Virus record (IMG/VR): IMGVR_UViG_3300044960_000113
Coordinates: 1 to 64,000 of that record
Strand: one strand, 5' to 3'
Source of the DNA: a virus
Length of the DNA: 64,000 nucleotides
How positions within the stretch are numbered: the first letter of the stretch is position 1; each line of letters begins with the position of its first letter. This document shows, one piece after another, positions 50,689 through 59,177 of the stretch. The position numbers and the translations under genes were made by a program. The notes under the pieces were generated by a model, which worked only from the letters and a program-made list of their open reading frames with translations, did not search any database and was not told where the DNA came from.

Positions 50689-52368
50689 TTATAATAACTC
50701 CAATGTATGATAATGTTTAGTCCAAGTAATACCAGCACCATTAAATGTTACAGAAACGTCTAATGTTTGATTTGTGGCACTGTTTATAGAACCATTATTT
50801 CCAACAATCATAGCATTTGATGTTATTTCATCTGTTGCAATATCACCAGTAACACCAGTTGTAACTGCACCTGTTGAACCTATCATTATAACACCTATTA
50901 ATTTTTGTGATGTGGTTGAATTATTAGCAATTAATTCAAATTCAATATTCCATCCAGTTGTACTACCAGTTGCTAAAGCAGCACTTATATCAGAATATAA
51001 TGTTGTTCCACCATATGATATAGCTATTGTAACTGTTCTATTAGCACCTGACGCATTACTCCATCTTCCTGCTGATTTAAATCTTAATATTCTATCTGTT
51101 CCCAGTGTACCACCAGGTACATTAAAACTAAACATAGAATTAGGACCAGCTGTAGTGATAACAGTATCTACAACAGATTTATCTATAATTCCAATATTTC
51201 TAACCCAATTACTTGCACTATATACTTCTTCACATTCTAATGTTGTGTTATACCTTGTCATTCCAGCAACTGGTGTTGCAGGTCTATTAGCTGTGGTACC
51301 TGAAGGTTGTTGGAAAAAGTTTGTATCAATTGATGCTATTTCAGTGCCATTTACTTTCCATGAAAATCCTGTTGTTGCACCAGCTGTAGGACCTCTACCA
51401 CCAAATGTATTGCTATATAATGGTGCTGCATATGTACCTGATCCAATCACATTAAATTGGATATATGGTGGATCATCATCTTCATCAGTTAATCTAATAT
51501 TTGGTGTTGAACCATCATAATGATATGTAATCCAACCATTAATGCCTGGTGAATTTCTTTTAAAATATACCCTTTGGCCTTCTGATATTGCATTTCCATT
51601 AACTTGAATATAAACTGCGGCAGTTGAAGGATCATCACTTCCACCAATTCTTAATCTTTGTGTTTGATCTGCTCCAAGAATATCTAATCTATTGTTTGTA
51701 TTATCCCATAATAAATTGCTTGTTCCACCAAATGCTCCAGCATTATTAAATTGAACAGAATTAACAGGTGAAGCTGGGCTACCACTACCTCCACCTGATG
51801 CACTTATTGTTAAACTACCGGCAGAAGGTGTTATTGTAATATTTGTTCCAGCAACTAATGTTTTATATTCTAATCCTGTTCCGCTAGTGTTAACACCTAA
51901 TATTTGATTAGCTGTTCCAATAGTTGTTAATCCTGTACCACCTTTTGAAGTACTAATTGTTGTGGCGTTCCATGTACCTGTAGTAATTGTGCCAAGAGTA
52001 GTTATAGATGTTTGCCCTGGATAATTATTATCAATAGAGAGTGTTATATTATTGTTTGGACCACCATCTGTTATAGATATTTGATTTGCTGTACCTGTTA
52101 AAATTCTTTCATTTGGCAAGTTACCATCTGATGATACTGTGATATATGAAGAATTTAATGGAGCAGCAGAAGAAATTAATTTTTCCCAATTTGTATCTAA
52201 AACGTTTGTTTTTATATATAAAGAACCAGTATTTTGATTTAAATATAAAGAACCTACTGGAGATTCAAATCCACTTAATGATGGATCTAAACCTCCAGTA
52301 AAAATACCAACAGAATCATCTATGCTTATGCCATCATCAACTCTAAATAATGTATCTAAATTTGCCAT
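50689..52368 (-). CDS. Tail-fibre-like structural protein
   Basis: 559 residues, Thr/Ser/Gly/Asn-rich. GSLYLNQNTGSLYIKTNVLD (about 41-60) is the usual fibre attachment-type block; ATTISTSKGGTGLTTIGTAN and the SPASPVNSVQFNNAGAFGGT block are typical of phage fibre shafts. The C-terminal 170 residues (from FNVPGGTLGTDRILRF) look like a globular jelly-roll tip. It is the second of two large fibre-type genes. No chaperone domain is visible. Confidence 0.85.
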   Translation of the reverse strand: MANLDTLFRVDDGISIDDSVGIFTGGLDPSLSGFESPVGSLYLNQNTGSLYIKTNVLDTNWEKLISSAAPLNSSYITVSSDGNLPNERILTGTANQISITDGGPNNNITLSIDNNYPGQTSITTLGTITTGTWNATTISTSKGGTGLTTIGTANQILGVNTSGTGLEYKTLVAGTNITITPSAGSLTISASGGGSGSPASPVNSVQFNNAGAFGGTSNLLWDNTNNRLDILGADQTQRLRIGGSDDPSTAAVYIQVNGNAISEGQRVYFKRNSPGINGWITYHYDGSTPNIRLTDEDDDPPYIQFNVIGSGTYAAPLYSNTFGGRGPTAGATTGFSWKVNGTEIASIDTNFFQQPSGTTANRPATPVAGMTRYNTTLECEEVYSASNWVRNIGIIDKSVVDTVITTAGPNSMFSFNVPGGTLGTDRILRFKSAGRWSNASGANRTVTIAISYGGTTLYSDISAALATGSTTGWNIEFELIANNSTTSQKLIGVIMIGSTGAVTTGVTGDIATDEITSNAMIVGNNGSINSATNQTLDVSVTFNGAGITWTKHYHTLELL

Positions 52369-52372
52369 ATTT

Positions 52373-53704
52373 TTATGATAATGTTGTTACTCTTCTAGCA
52401 ACGACATCGACAGATGTTGTAGATTGAACTCTTAGTCGTAAATCTGTACCACCTAATAAATCAACAGTAACATTTAGTCCAGAAATATTAGGACCTAATT
52501 TAAGAATTGCAAATTTAGTGAAATCAACATTTACACCATTATGTGTAGCAAATACTTTTGCTGCATATACTTTTGTTGGATCAGCGGTTTCAACAACTCT
52601 TATATCCCATTCTGCTAATTGAGATGGTACAGTATCTATTGTTGTTATAGAAGTTATACCACCAACAGTTATTTTTTTAGATATATTTGTTAATGAAGCA
52701 TCTAAATCGCTTATTGCTACATTAACTGCAGTTTCATCAGTAACATATGTTGTTGATGTATAATTAGGTGTACTATCTCCTACAACTTTTCCTAAATATG
52801 ATATTATTGAACCAACTTCAGAATCAAGTGCAGTGATATTAGCATTTACTTTATTAGATGCTAAAATAACTGTTCCATTTGAAACGTTTGATCCAAATTC
52901 AGTATCTAATTTATCAATTGCTGTTAATAAACTATCATTATTATTAATGAAATTATTTGCTGAATATGATGGTAAATTATTTCCTATTAATGTTTTACCA
53001 ATGAAAGCATTTTGATAACCATCTTCAGCATCTAATTTTCCAATAGCTGTTTCTAAACTATCACTATTTGCAACAATATTTGTTGAGCTATATGAAGGTG
53101 TTTCAGATCCTGGGCCTGATTTACCTATAAATGTACGAATATATCCATCTTCTGTAGCATCAGCAGAATTTATCCAAACCCAATCTGTTCCATTATATTG
53201 ATATGTTTTTCCAGCATTTGTTCCACCATTAACATAAACTGTGTCACCAGCTGTTTCTGTATTACTATCTTCTGTTAATGTCCAATTACCAGAAACACCA
53301 CCAACAATAAACACATTTTTATTACCGGTAACATTAGTTGCTAGAATGCGCATTCCAACCGTAACAGTGACACCTTGAATTAAATCATCTGTATCTAAAT
53401 CAGTTTTAATATCTGCTGTTGTTGATGATGTAGTATCTACAACATCAACAGGTTCTCTCCAAGATGTTCCAGTTGTTATATAATTTTGAACATACGTATG
53501 TGTTGCAAGTTGTGACCATTTATCTGTTCCTGATCCTGATGCAATTTTTACATAAAAATTACCAGTATCAATATCAGTATAATATGAACCACGTTGTGCT
53601 ATATCTGTATCTCCACCAGTTCCTGGCACACCAGAGCCAGTCAAGAATAAAGATGCACCATCTAATTCTAGACCTTTACTTATACGAAAAAATGATTCAC
53701 TCAT
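52373..53704 (-). CDS. Tail-fibre-like structural protein
   Basis: 443 residues. It opens SESFFRISKGLELDGASLFL, then GSYYTDIDTGNFYVKIASGS, a block related to that in the next fibre gene. Four repeats of the kind IGKSGPGSETPSYSSTNIVA + SLETAIGKLDAE occupy about 205-345 and may form a trimeric shaft of coiled or beta type. A beta-rich C-terminal domain follows (ISKKITVGGITSITTID onward). Excellent AAAGAGGAGATAATT site. Probably forms part of a tail fibre. Confidence 0.85.
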   Translation of the reverse strand: MSESFFRISKGLELDGASLFLTGSGVPGTGGDTDIAQRGSYYTDIDTGNFYVKIASGSGTDKWSQLATHTYVQNYITTGTSWREPVDVVDTTSSTTADIKTDLDTDDLIQGVTVTVGMRILATNVTGNKNVFIVGGVSGNWTLTEDSNTETAGDTVYVNGGTNAGKTYQYNGTDWVWINSADATEDGYIRTFIGKSGPGSETPSYSSTNIVANSDSLETAIGKLDAEDGYQNAFIGKTLIGNNLPSYSANNFINNNDSLLTAIDKLDTEFGSNVSNGTVILASNKVNANITALDSEVGSIISYLGKVVGDSTPNYTSTTYVTDETAVNVAISDLDASLTNISKKITVGGITSITTIDTVPSQLAEWDIRVVETADPTKVYAAKVFATHNGVNVDFTKFAILKLGPNISGLNVTVDLLGGTDLRLRVQSTTSVDVVARRVTTLS

Positions 53705-53745
53705 AATTATCTCCTCTTTAAAAATTTTTTAATCAAAATATATTT

Positions 53746-54387
53746 TTATAAATATTCTATTCTAAGTATATTTATAGATAATGTATTTACATCATTATTT
53801 GTTATTTTTATATTAATATTATTTCCACTTTGAAATACTTCAATTGTGTAAGATATATTATCACCAATTTTTCCATAAACATTATAATATGGTGATAATA
53901 ATGGTGATCTATATGCTATTAACATTTCAAACATAGAAATGTTATTATTAACTATATCTTTAATTGTTATTAACCATTTTCCTGATCTTTTTTCTAATGT
54001 TGTTTGATACGTGTCAGCGATAACAAAATTTCCTGGTGTACATAGTAAATTTCTAGTTGTTTTTCCAGGAATTCTAAACCGTTCAAATTTATTATAACCT
54101 TCAGCAGTTTGTCTATGATCTACGAAATCGTCAGTTGTCCAGCTTTGTGGAGTTGTTCCTTCATATCCACGTTGTCCAATTGTAAATACATCTCCAACTC
54201 TATTAACTATTTTAACTATTTCTAATTTTGTAGCATTTGTATCTTCCAATGTTACTAAAAAATAATCATCAGAATTTACAATATTAGGAAAATAATTACC
54301 TGTTCCAGGTAATACGGTTAATGTCATATCTGTATCAGATATATTTTGATTTAATTTTGATATTGCATTATTTGTCCAAAGTTGCAT
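53746..54387 (-). CDS. Phage tail protein with beta-rich N-terminus
   Basis: 213 residues. MQLWTNNAISKLNQNISDTD, TVLPGTGNYFPN, YFLVTLEDTNATKLEIVKI and FTIGQRGYEGTTPQSWTTDD form the N-terminal module found at the start of many phage tail-fibre or baseplate proteins. The C-terminal half (from KRSGKWLITIKDIVNN) is a beta domain. The ATG lies 20 bases inside the upstream 86-residue gene. The first in a row of fibre genes; likely a virion protein. Confidence 0.8.
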   Translation of the reverse strand: MQLWTNNAISKLNQNISDTDMTLTVLPGTGNYFPNIVNSDDYFLVTLEDTNATKLEIVKIVNRVGDVFTIGQRGYEGTTPQSWTTDDFVDHRQTAEGYNKFERFRIPGKTTRNLLCTPGNFVIADTYQTTLEKRSGKWLITIKDIVNNNISMFEMLIAYRSPLLSPYYNVYGKIGDNISYTIEVFQSGNNINIKITNNDVNTLSINILRIEYL

Positions 54388-54628
54388 TATTTTTCTCTTT
54401 TATAAAAGGTCTGATATGTTCAATATGCCCATTAAATTCTTTTAATAATGATTTTATTTTTTCAACTGTTGTTGGTTTAATTTTGTTAATTTTTTCTTCA
54501 AATAGATTAACATAATCAAATGGAATAAGTATATCAACCTGTTCCAATCCAATATCAATACTATATGATTGATATTTTATTTTTGGTTTATCATTTTCTA
54601 ACGAATTTAAAAAATTTAATGAATTCAT
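54368..54628 (-). CDS. Unknown small protein
   Basis: 86 residues, alpha/beta, acidic and basic mixed (YQSYSIDIGLEQVDILIPFD). It overlaps both neighbours: its start overlaps the end of the 164-residue gene by 4 bases and its end overlaps the tail protein gene by 20. This tight packing supports translation. No family recognised. Confidence 0.65.
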   Translation of the reverse strand: MNSLNFLNSLENDKPKIKYQSYSIDIGLEQVDILIPFDYVNLFEEKINKIKPTTVEKIKSLLKEFNGHIEHIRPFIKEKNNATLDK

Positions 54629-55119
54629 CCTTTATATCCTCTATAATCATCATATATTTTCAAAAATTTTTTTCTATCGAAAAAATCATCACCAATAGCA
54701 CGTTTAATATCTAAAATATCAGATAATCTATAGTATTTGTCATCATCTCCTTTTATTAAAAGACCTTTTCCAAGACCTTCAGCTTTATTATGAAGACTTA
54801 ATTTCTCAACTTTAACTAAATTATTTTCATCGATATCTGAATTGTCAACAACAATCAAATCGTTTGGCTGTGGCAAATGAATTTTACGTTTAATGTTTCC
54901 ATATGCAAAAAATACTTTTTGGGACGGTATATAATCAACTCTTACATCATTAATAGTTTCAATATCAAAAAAATAAATAGCAACACTTGGTTTTCTAATT
55001 CCTGTATGTACATATACTGCTGGTTTTAATTTATAATTAGTATATGAAATGACAGATAATGGTTTTCTATCACTATCTTTTATTGTAATTTTGTCCCCAG
55101 CAATAGGAACTATTAACAT
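54625..55119 (-). CDS. Unknown protein, beta-rich
   Basis: 164 residues. A beta-rich N-terminus (MLIVPIAGDKITIKDSDRKP, then LKPAVYVHTGIRKPSVAIYF) and a C-terminal part ending in DDYRGYKG. The ATG has an ATGGAGATTAAAA site. It lies at the head of the fibre gene group together with the 86-residue gene, so a virion role is possible, but I see no diagnostic motif. Confidence 0.68.
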   Translation of the reverse strand: MLIVPIAGDKITIKDSDRKPLSVISYTNYKLKPAVYVHTGIRKPSVAIYFFDIETINDVRVDYIPSQKVFFAYGNIKRKIHLPQPNDLIVVDNSDIDENNLVKVEKLSLHNKAEGLGKGLLIKGDDDKYYRLSDILDIKRAIGDDFFDRKKFLKIYDDYRGYKG

Positions 55120-55131
55120 TTTTAATCTCCA

Positions 55132-55326
55132 TTATTTTATGTTTAAGTCATCAATTTCGTCTTCAAGTTCTTCTTCAAAAACATTATTAAGATATTTTTT
55201 AAAATTAATCTTTTGATGTCTTTTTGCTTGATAATCTATTGTTTCATTATATGTTTTCTTTTTATTTTTTTTAAAAGATTTACACCTAGATGTTTTCATA
55301 AATATATCTTCAATTTTTTTTGACAC
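55132..55326 (-). CDS. Small basic-acidic unknown protein (GTG start)
   Basis: 64 residues. The start is GTG at 55326, fixed by a perfect AAAGGAGGT site 9 bases upstream; an ATG eight codons later lacks one. N-terminal Lys-rich part (SRCKSFKKNKKKTYNETI) and an acidic C-terminus (FEEELEDEIDDLN). A late-promoter box lies 37 bases upstream. It may be a DNA- or protein-binding late protein; no family recognised. Confidence 0.65.
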   Translation of the reverse strand: MSKKIEDIFMKTSRCKSFKKNKKKTYNETIDYQAKRHQKINFKKYLNNVFEEELEDEIDDLNIK

Positions 55327-55362
55327 TTGTAATTTACCTCCTTTATAAAAATTTAATTAAAT

Positions 55363-55370
55363 TATTTATA
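55363..55370 (-). promoter_or_regulatory. Candidate late promoter
   Basis: TATAAATA on minus, 37 bases before the GTG of the 64-residue gene, overlapping the stop of the gene upstream. Confidence 0.5.
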
Positions 55371-56304
55371 TTTTTAATGCAACTCTAACATGTTCTCTTG
55401 ATATTCTATAAATATCAATATTTTTTTCATTTAATGTTAATAATTTTATTGCTTTTTTATTATTTGTATTTAGAAATAAAAATGGATGATCTACTATTTT
55501 GCTATTTAAAATATCATTTTTCCAAATATCTATAATTGTTTGAATATTTGTTATTTTATTTTTATTAAATTTTGGTTCATATGTCATACTTAATTTCTTA
55601 AGTTTTGGTAATGCATCTTTATTATTAATATTTGTTATTTTTTTATCATCTATCGATGTAAAAATATCACCTTTTCTTGTCATTTCTAATTCAATTTTTA
55701 TATCATTATTTTTATAGAGTGACTTATCATTTAAATCTATTTTTTTCCATTTTTCTAACGTCGATGATGAAATTTCACCAGGTTGATCTTCTTTATATCC
55801 AGGTGGAAAATTTCCTGTAATTTTTTTATAATTTTTAACAAAATTCATTAAATTTGTAAAAAAATGAATATTTGCTTTATTTGCTTCTGTTCCAAATTTA
55901 AAATCATTTATATAACCGTTTTTTGATATATTTTGAACACCTTTAACTTCAGCAATAGGTTTACCATTTTTTGTAATAAGATCAACTGAAGATTGTGTTC
56001 CACCTAAATATATATCATCAAATATAAAATAAAGCAATATTTCTCCGGGACCAGTTGTCCTAGAAACAGTTAAATTGAAAAGAGCATTTGTTAAATTAGG
56101 ATAATCATTTATCCAGTCATTATAATCATCTACTATATTTTTTATTGATTTTTTAAATTTTATATTAGTATCAGTATTTCCTATTTCTGTCAATATTTTT
56201 TCTCTACCTATATCTTTATTCGATTTTGGTAATAAATCAGATTCTGTTAACTTGGGCATTAAAAATTTGTTTTCTTTTTCTAATAAAAAATCACTAAATT
56301 TCAT
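55366..56304 (-). CDS. Putative packaged PD-(D/E)XK nuclease
   Basis: 312 residues from the ATG at 56304; a TTG 54 bases upstream is open in frame but less likely. The N-terminus MKFSDFLLEKE resembles the T4 capsid-targeting sequence with a cleavage-like LLE. Residues 88-121 match the type II restriction fold pattern: Glu88 in GEILLYFIF, Asp108 in SSVDLIT and Glu119-x-Lys121 in IAEVKG. This would make a DNA-cutting enzyme, but no overall family match is known to me. Two late boxes (56366, 56389) and a 13-base inverted repeat lie upstream. No strong ribosome binding site. Confidence 0.65.
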   Translation of the reverse strand: MKFSDFLLEKENKFLMPKLTESDLLPKSNKDIGREKILTEIGNTDTNIKFKKSIKNIVDDYNDWINDYPNLTNALFNLTVSRTTGPGEILLYFIFDDIYLGGTQSSVDLITKNGKPIAEVKGVQNISKNGYINDFKFGTEANKANIHFFTNLMNFVKNYKKITGNFPPGYKEDQPGEISSSTLEKWKKIDLNDKSLYKNNDIKIELEMTRKGDIFTSIDDKKITNINNKDALPKLKKLSMTYEPKFNKNKITNIQTIIDIWKNDILNSKIVDHPFLFLNTNNKKAIKLLTLNEKNIDIYRISREHVRVALKI

Positions 56305-56320
56305 TTTTATGAAATGATTT

Positions 56321-56391
56321 ATAAAATATTCTCTATATTTAATAATTGTTGTTAACAATATATTTTATTTATAAAAAAGAGAATATTTTAT
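56321..56391. repeat. 13-base inverted repeat around late promoter
   Basis: ATAAAATATTCTC (56321-56333) and its exact complement (56379-56391) flank 45 bases holding a TATAAATA box and the palindrome TTGTTAACAA. May fold as a long leader hairpin or serve as protein sites. Confidence 0.5.
56366..56373 (-). promoter_or_regulatory. Candidate late promoter
   Basis: TATAAATA on minus, 62 bases upstream of the putative packaged nuclease ATG, inside the inverted repeat. A further box is at 56389-56396. Confidence 0.45.
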
Positions 56392-56396
56392 TTATA
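56389..56396 (-). promoter_or_regulatory. Candidate late promoter (second box)
   Basis: TATAAATA on minus, overlapping the stop codon of the macro-domain gene, 85 bases before the nuclease ATG. Confidence 0.35.
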
Positions 56397-56847
56397 TTTG
56401 TTCATCTTCTTTAAGAACCCAAACATAACTTTCATGCCCGTTTATTTCTTCTTCTATAATATTTTTGACTATATTCCAATCACCACCGCCTAATCCACAC
56501 CCAATTTTTGGAAAATGAATAGGAATATTATCAATTGCAGCTAAAGGATATATTTTTTCAAATGCTTTTCTAACCGCGTCATAATTAACATATCTTTTAT
56601 CTCTACCATAATTTTCTTGGGTTATTGCATTACAAATAATTTTGTTATATGAAATAAAATAGAATTGAACTTCTCCTAAATTAAATCCTGATCGTCTTTC
56701 CCATTCATCTCTATAAAGTTTATATGCTTCAGGATACTTTCGTTTTATTGATAATGCTAAACCTGCACCCCATACACCTTGATTGTTACAACCATGCACT
56801 ATAATACCATTCTCTACATTTAAAATATTACCAACTCTTTTTTCCAT
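56392..56847 (-). CDS. Macro-domain protein
   Basis: 151 residues, one complete macro domain: VGNILNVENGIIVHGCNNQG (about 5-24), VWGAGLALSIKRKYPEAYKL, and IHFPKIGCGLGGGDWNIVKN near the end, the ADP-ribose-binding loops. Macro domains remove or bind ADP-ribose or hydrolyse ADP-ribose-1''-phosphate. In phages they may counter host ADP-ribosylation or help tRNA-splicing-type repair that leaves Appr>p. It lies 5 bases after the 120-residue gene. No strong ribosome binding site. Confidence 0.92.
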   Translation of the reverse strand: MEKRVGNILNVENGIIVHGCNNQGVWGAGLALSIKRKYPEAYKLYRDEWERRSGFNLGEVQFYFISYNKIICNAITQENYGRDKRYVNYDAVRKAFEKIYPLAAIDNIPIHFPKIGCGLGGGDWNIVKNIIEEEINGHESYVWVLKEDEQI

Positions 56848-56852
56848 AATTT

Positions 56853-57215
56853 TTACCTATTATTTTTTAATATTATTTCTTTCTCTAAAATATCAAAAAT
56901 TAATTTTTCCATTTGCACAAACTTGTCCAAATTATTATCTTTTGTTAAATCATAATTTTCATAATTGACATTTATTTCAATTTCGTTTGGATCAGTTTTT
57001 CCATTCCATGTTCCAATGAAATTAAAATTTTTAAATACGCCTAATGAAACTGTTAGATTACCAGAATCGTCTTCATCTACTTCCCAACTAAATTCTGGGC
57101 AATTATATTCCATGACCATATCGTTTGTATCAAATAATGTTTTCAACATTATAGAAGTTTTTATAAATAATGCTGATACTAATTTAAATGTGAAATTATT
57201 TTGAATAGTGTACAT
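56853..57215 (-). CDS. Unknown protein
   Basis: 120 residues. Central acidic beta region (YNCPEFSWEVDEDDSGNLTV, then SLGVFKNFNFIGTWNGKTDP) and a C-terminal helix (KFVQMEKLIFDILEKEIIL). AAGGGGAAATAT precedes the ATG. It lies between thymidylate synthase and the macro-domain gene. Its fold looks like a small beta sheet plus helix; no family recognised. Confidence 0.68.
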   Translation of the reverse strand: MYTIQNNFTFKLVSALFIKTSIMLKTLFDTNDMVMEYNCPEFSWEVDEDDSGNLTVSLGVFKNFNFIGTWNGKTDPNEIEINVNYENYDLTKDNNLDKFVQMEKLIFDILEKEIILKNNR

Positions 57216-57249
57216 ATTTTATATTTCCCCTTATATAAAAAATATATTT

Positions 57250-58158
57250 TTATATAGCCATAGGTGCTTTAATTTGTTCATCACAAACATAATCTATCAA
57301 TTTAATATCATCAATTGAAAATGAATCTATATCTGTAATATTTTCATTCAGATATAATTTTGGTAATTTGTGTGGTTTTCTGGTCAATTGTTCATTGATT
57401 GCATCTAAATGATTATGATAAATGTGAATATCTCCACCTATCCAAATAAATTCACCAACGTTTAAATTTGTAACATGCGCAATCATATGTGTTAACAATG
57501 CATATGAAGCTATATTAAATGGTAAACCTATAAATACATCAACTGATCGTTGATACATTTGGCAAGATAGTTTATTGTTTGAAACATAAAATTGTGACAT
57601 TACATGACATGGTGGCAATGCCATTTCTTCAATTTCAGCAGGATTCCAAGCTGTTAAAATCATTCTTCTATCATATGGATCGGTTTTAATTTTATTAATT
57701 ATATTTTTAATTTGATCAATATATTCTATAGCATATGATTTATAATAATTAAAAGAATCTATCCCTAGCATTGACCACATATCATCTGGTTTAATATATT
57801 TTTTCCATTTTCTCCATTGAACTCCATAAATTCTACCAACATCTCCATCGAATTTTGCTTTTGGTTTCCAGTAATCGGCTTGTGCATTTGCAGTCCATAT
57901 TGTCGTTTTTTCTTTATCACGAGTATTATGAAGTATTTCAGCTAATCGTCTTTCATCATCTGATCCTTCTAAGAACCAAAGAAGTTCAGATACTACAGCT
58001 TTCCATGCTAATTTTTTAGTCGTAATTGCTGGAAATCCATCTTCTAAATTAAATCGCATTTGGTAACCAAATATACCACGAGTATCTATACCAGTTCTAT
58101 TTGGTCTATCCTCACCATTTTTTAAAATATACTCACAAAGATCTAAATATTGTTTCAT
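57250..58158 (-). CDS. thyA: Thymidylate synthase
   Basis: 302 residues of the ThyA family: DRPNRTGIDTRGIFGYQMRF (18-37), LWFLEGSDDERR, the nucleophile Cys184 in LPPCHVMSQF, and QRSVDVFIGLPFNIASYALL with the dUMP-binding Arg and Asn. It makes dTMP from dUMP with methylene-tetrahydrofolate. It is followed by no intron, unlike T4 td. The dUTPase gene lies 6 bases upstream, giving the two steps from dUTP to dTMP in order. Confidence 0.97.
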   Translation of the reverse strand: MKQYLDLCEYILKNGEDRPNRTGIDTRGIFGYQMRFNLEDGFPAITTKKLAWKAVVSELLWFLEGSDDERRLAEILHNTRDKEKTTIWTANAQADYWKPKAKFDGDVGRIYGVQWRKWKKYIKPDDMWSMLGIDSFNYYKSYAIEYIDQIKNIINKIKTDPYDRRMILTAWNPAEIEEMALPPCHVMSQFYVSNNKLSCQMYQRSVDVFIGLPFNIASYALLTHMIAHVTNLNVGEFIWIGGDIHIYHNHLDAINEQLTRKPHKLPKLYLNENITDIDSFSIDDIKLIDYVCDEQIKAPMAI

Positions 58159-58164
58159 AATTAT

Positions 58165-58623
58165 TTATGCTCCGGTTGAACCAAAACCACCACTTCCTCT
58201 GTTAGAAGCTATAGCTATTTGTGTGTATAAATCTTCTTCTGATACTTCAATTATTTGAGGTTTAACTATAGGAAATAAAATAGCTTGGGCTATTTTATCA
58301 CCGGGAACAATCCAACGACTTTCAAGTCCAACATTATGAAGATCAATATGCACTTCTCCTGAATATCCACAGTCTATTACCTGTGCACCTATTAATAATT
58401 CTTTTTTAGCTGCTATACCAGATTTATTCATAAAAATTAAAGCATATCCAAATGGAACTTCTACTTTAATTCCAGATGGTATAAGAACATTTTTACCAGA
58501 TAATAATTCAAAAGGCTTGCCTTTGTTAAAATCATCTGGTATAAAAAAATCTAATCCTGCATCAGATGGATTTGCTCTCACTGGTGTTTTTACATTTCTC
58601 ATTTTAGATATTTTTATGTACAT
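58165..58623 (-). CDS. dut: dUTPase (trimeric)
   Basis: 152 residues with the five trimeric dUTPase motifs: NPSDAGLDFFIPD (I), MNKSGIAAKKELLIG (II-like), IDCGYSGEVHIDLHNVG (III), GDKIAQAILFPI (IV) and RGSGGFGSTGA (V). It turns dUTP to dUMP, keeping uracil out of phage DNA and feeding thymidylate synthase. Length is normal. Its start lies 10 bases inside the SLOG-type gene. Confidence 0.95.
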   Translation of the reverse strand: MYIKISKMRNVKTPVRANPSDAGLDFFIPDDFNKGKPFELLSGKNVLIPSGIKVEVPFGYALIFMNKSGIAAKKELLIGAQVIDCGYSGEVHIDLHNVGLESRWIVPGDKIAQAILFPIVKPQIIEVSEEDLYTQIAIASNRGSGGFGSTGA

Positions 58624-59177
58624 TTTTTTATTTTCTCCTTTATTATGTAAAAAGCTTTTAATAAAATAAAAAATGATTCATGATAATGAAAACCGAATCC
58701 ATTTCTTGGTGTTTTATCTGAATTGCCAGCAACATTTAAGATAGAAATTTTATTATCTAAAACAAACTTAATTATTTTCGATATTTCGTCTTCTCTATTG
58801 TTATTTGGATCAATATTTAATGATATATCAAGATATGGTTTCTTAAACTTATTTATCGCGTCAAGAGTGCAAATTTCACCAGGAGAACTAAAATTAGATG
58901 CTAAACGAATGGTACCATCACTATCTCTAACGTTAGCATATGTTCGTTCTTTATATCCACCAGAGTGTTCAACAAGATTAAATGATTTTAAAAATTCTTC
59001 TTGTGGGCCAACACATGTTTTCCAATTTTTAGGAGCCCATCCACCAGTTAATAATCCAACATCTTTTGCTGCCTGAAGAGCTGCTTGATCTACACCACAT
59101 TGCCCACCAGAAATTATTTTTTCCAATCCTTTATAATCAAATTTTATTGTGTTCATTGTAGACTTTATCCATATCAT
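58614..59177 (-). CDS. SLOG-type protein (putative molybdenum carrier family)
   Basis: 187 residues. IISGGQCGVDQAALQAAKDV (21-40), GGWAPKNW, YKERTYANVRDSDGTIRLAS and ILNVAGNSDKTPRNGFG match the family annotated as putative molybdenum carrier, a member of the SLOG (LOG/TIR-like) nucleotide-binding Rossmann group. SLOG domains bind or process ADP-ribose-type and other nucleotides; the molybdenum name is probably not its role here. The ATG at 59177 overlaps the TGA of the broken gene upstream; the alternative ATG seven codons on is less likely for that reason. Confidence 0.8.
   Translation of the reverse strand: MIWIKSTMNTIKFDYKGLEKIISGGQCGVDQAALQAAKDVGLLTGGWAPKNWKTCVGPQEEFLKSFNLVEHSGGYKERTYANVRDSDGTIRLASNFSSPGEICTLDAINKFKKPYLDISLNIDPNNNREDEISKIIKFVLDNKISILNVAGNSDKTPRNGFGFHYHESFFILLKAFYIIKEKIKKCT

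Noticed and set aside
50688-50741. Longer start for the DUF4376 protein
   Set aside because: The extra residues come from the overlapping fibre gene; the ATG at 50687 has a proper GGAGTT site.
50774-51520. 248-residue plus-strand frame
   Set aside because: It is antisense to a well-supported fibre gene, has no ribosome binding site, and its Pro/Ala/Val bias is a shadow of the Thr/Gly-rich sense strand.
56305-56358. TTG start for the putative nuclease
   Set aside because: The extra 18 residues have no ribosome binding site and lie inside the inverted-repeat leader; the ATG at 56304 gives a targeting-like start.
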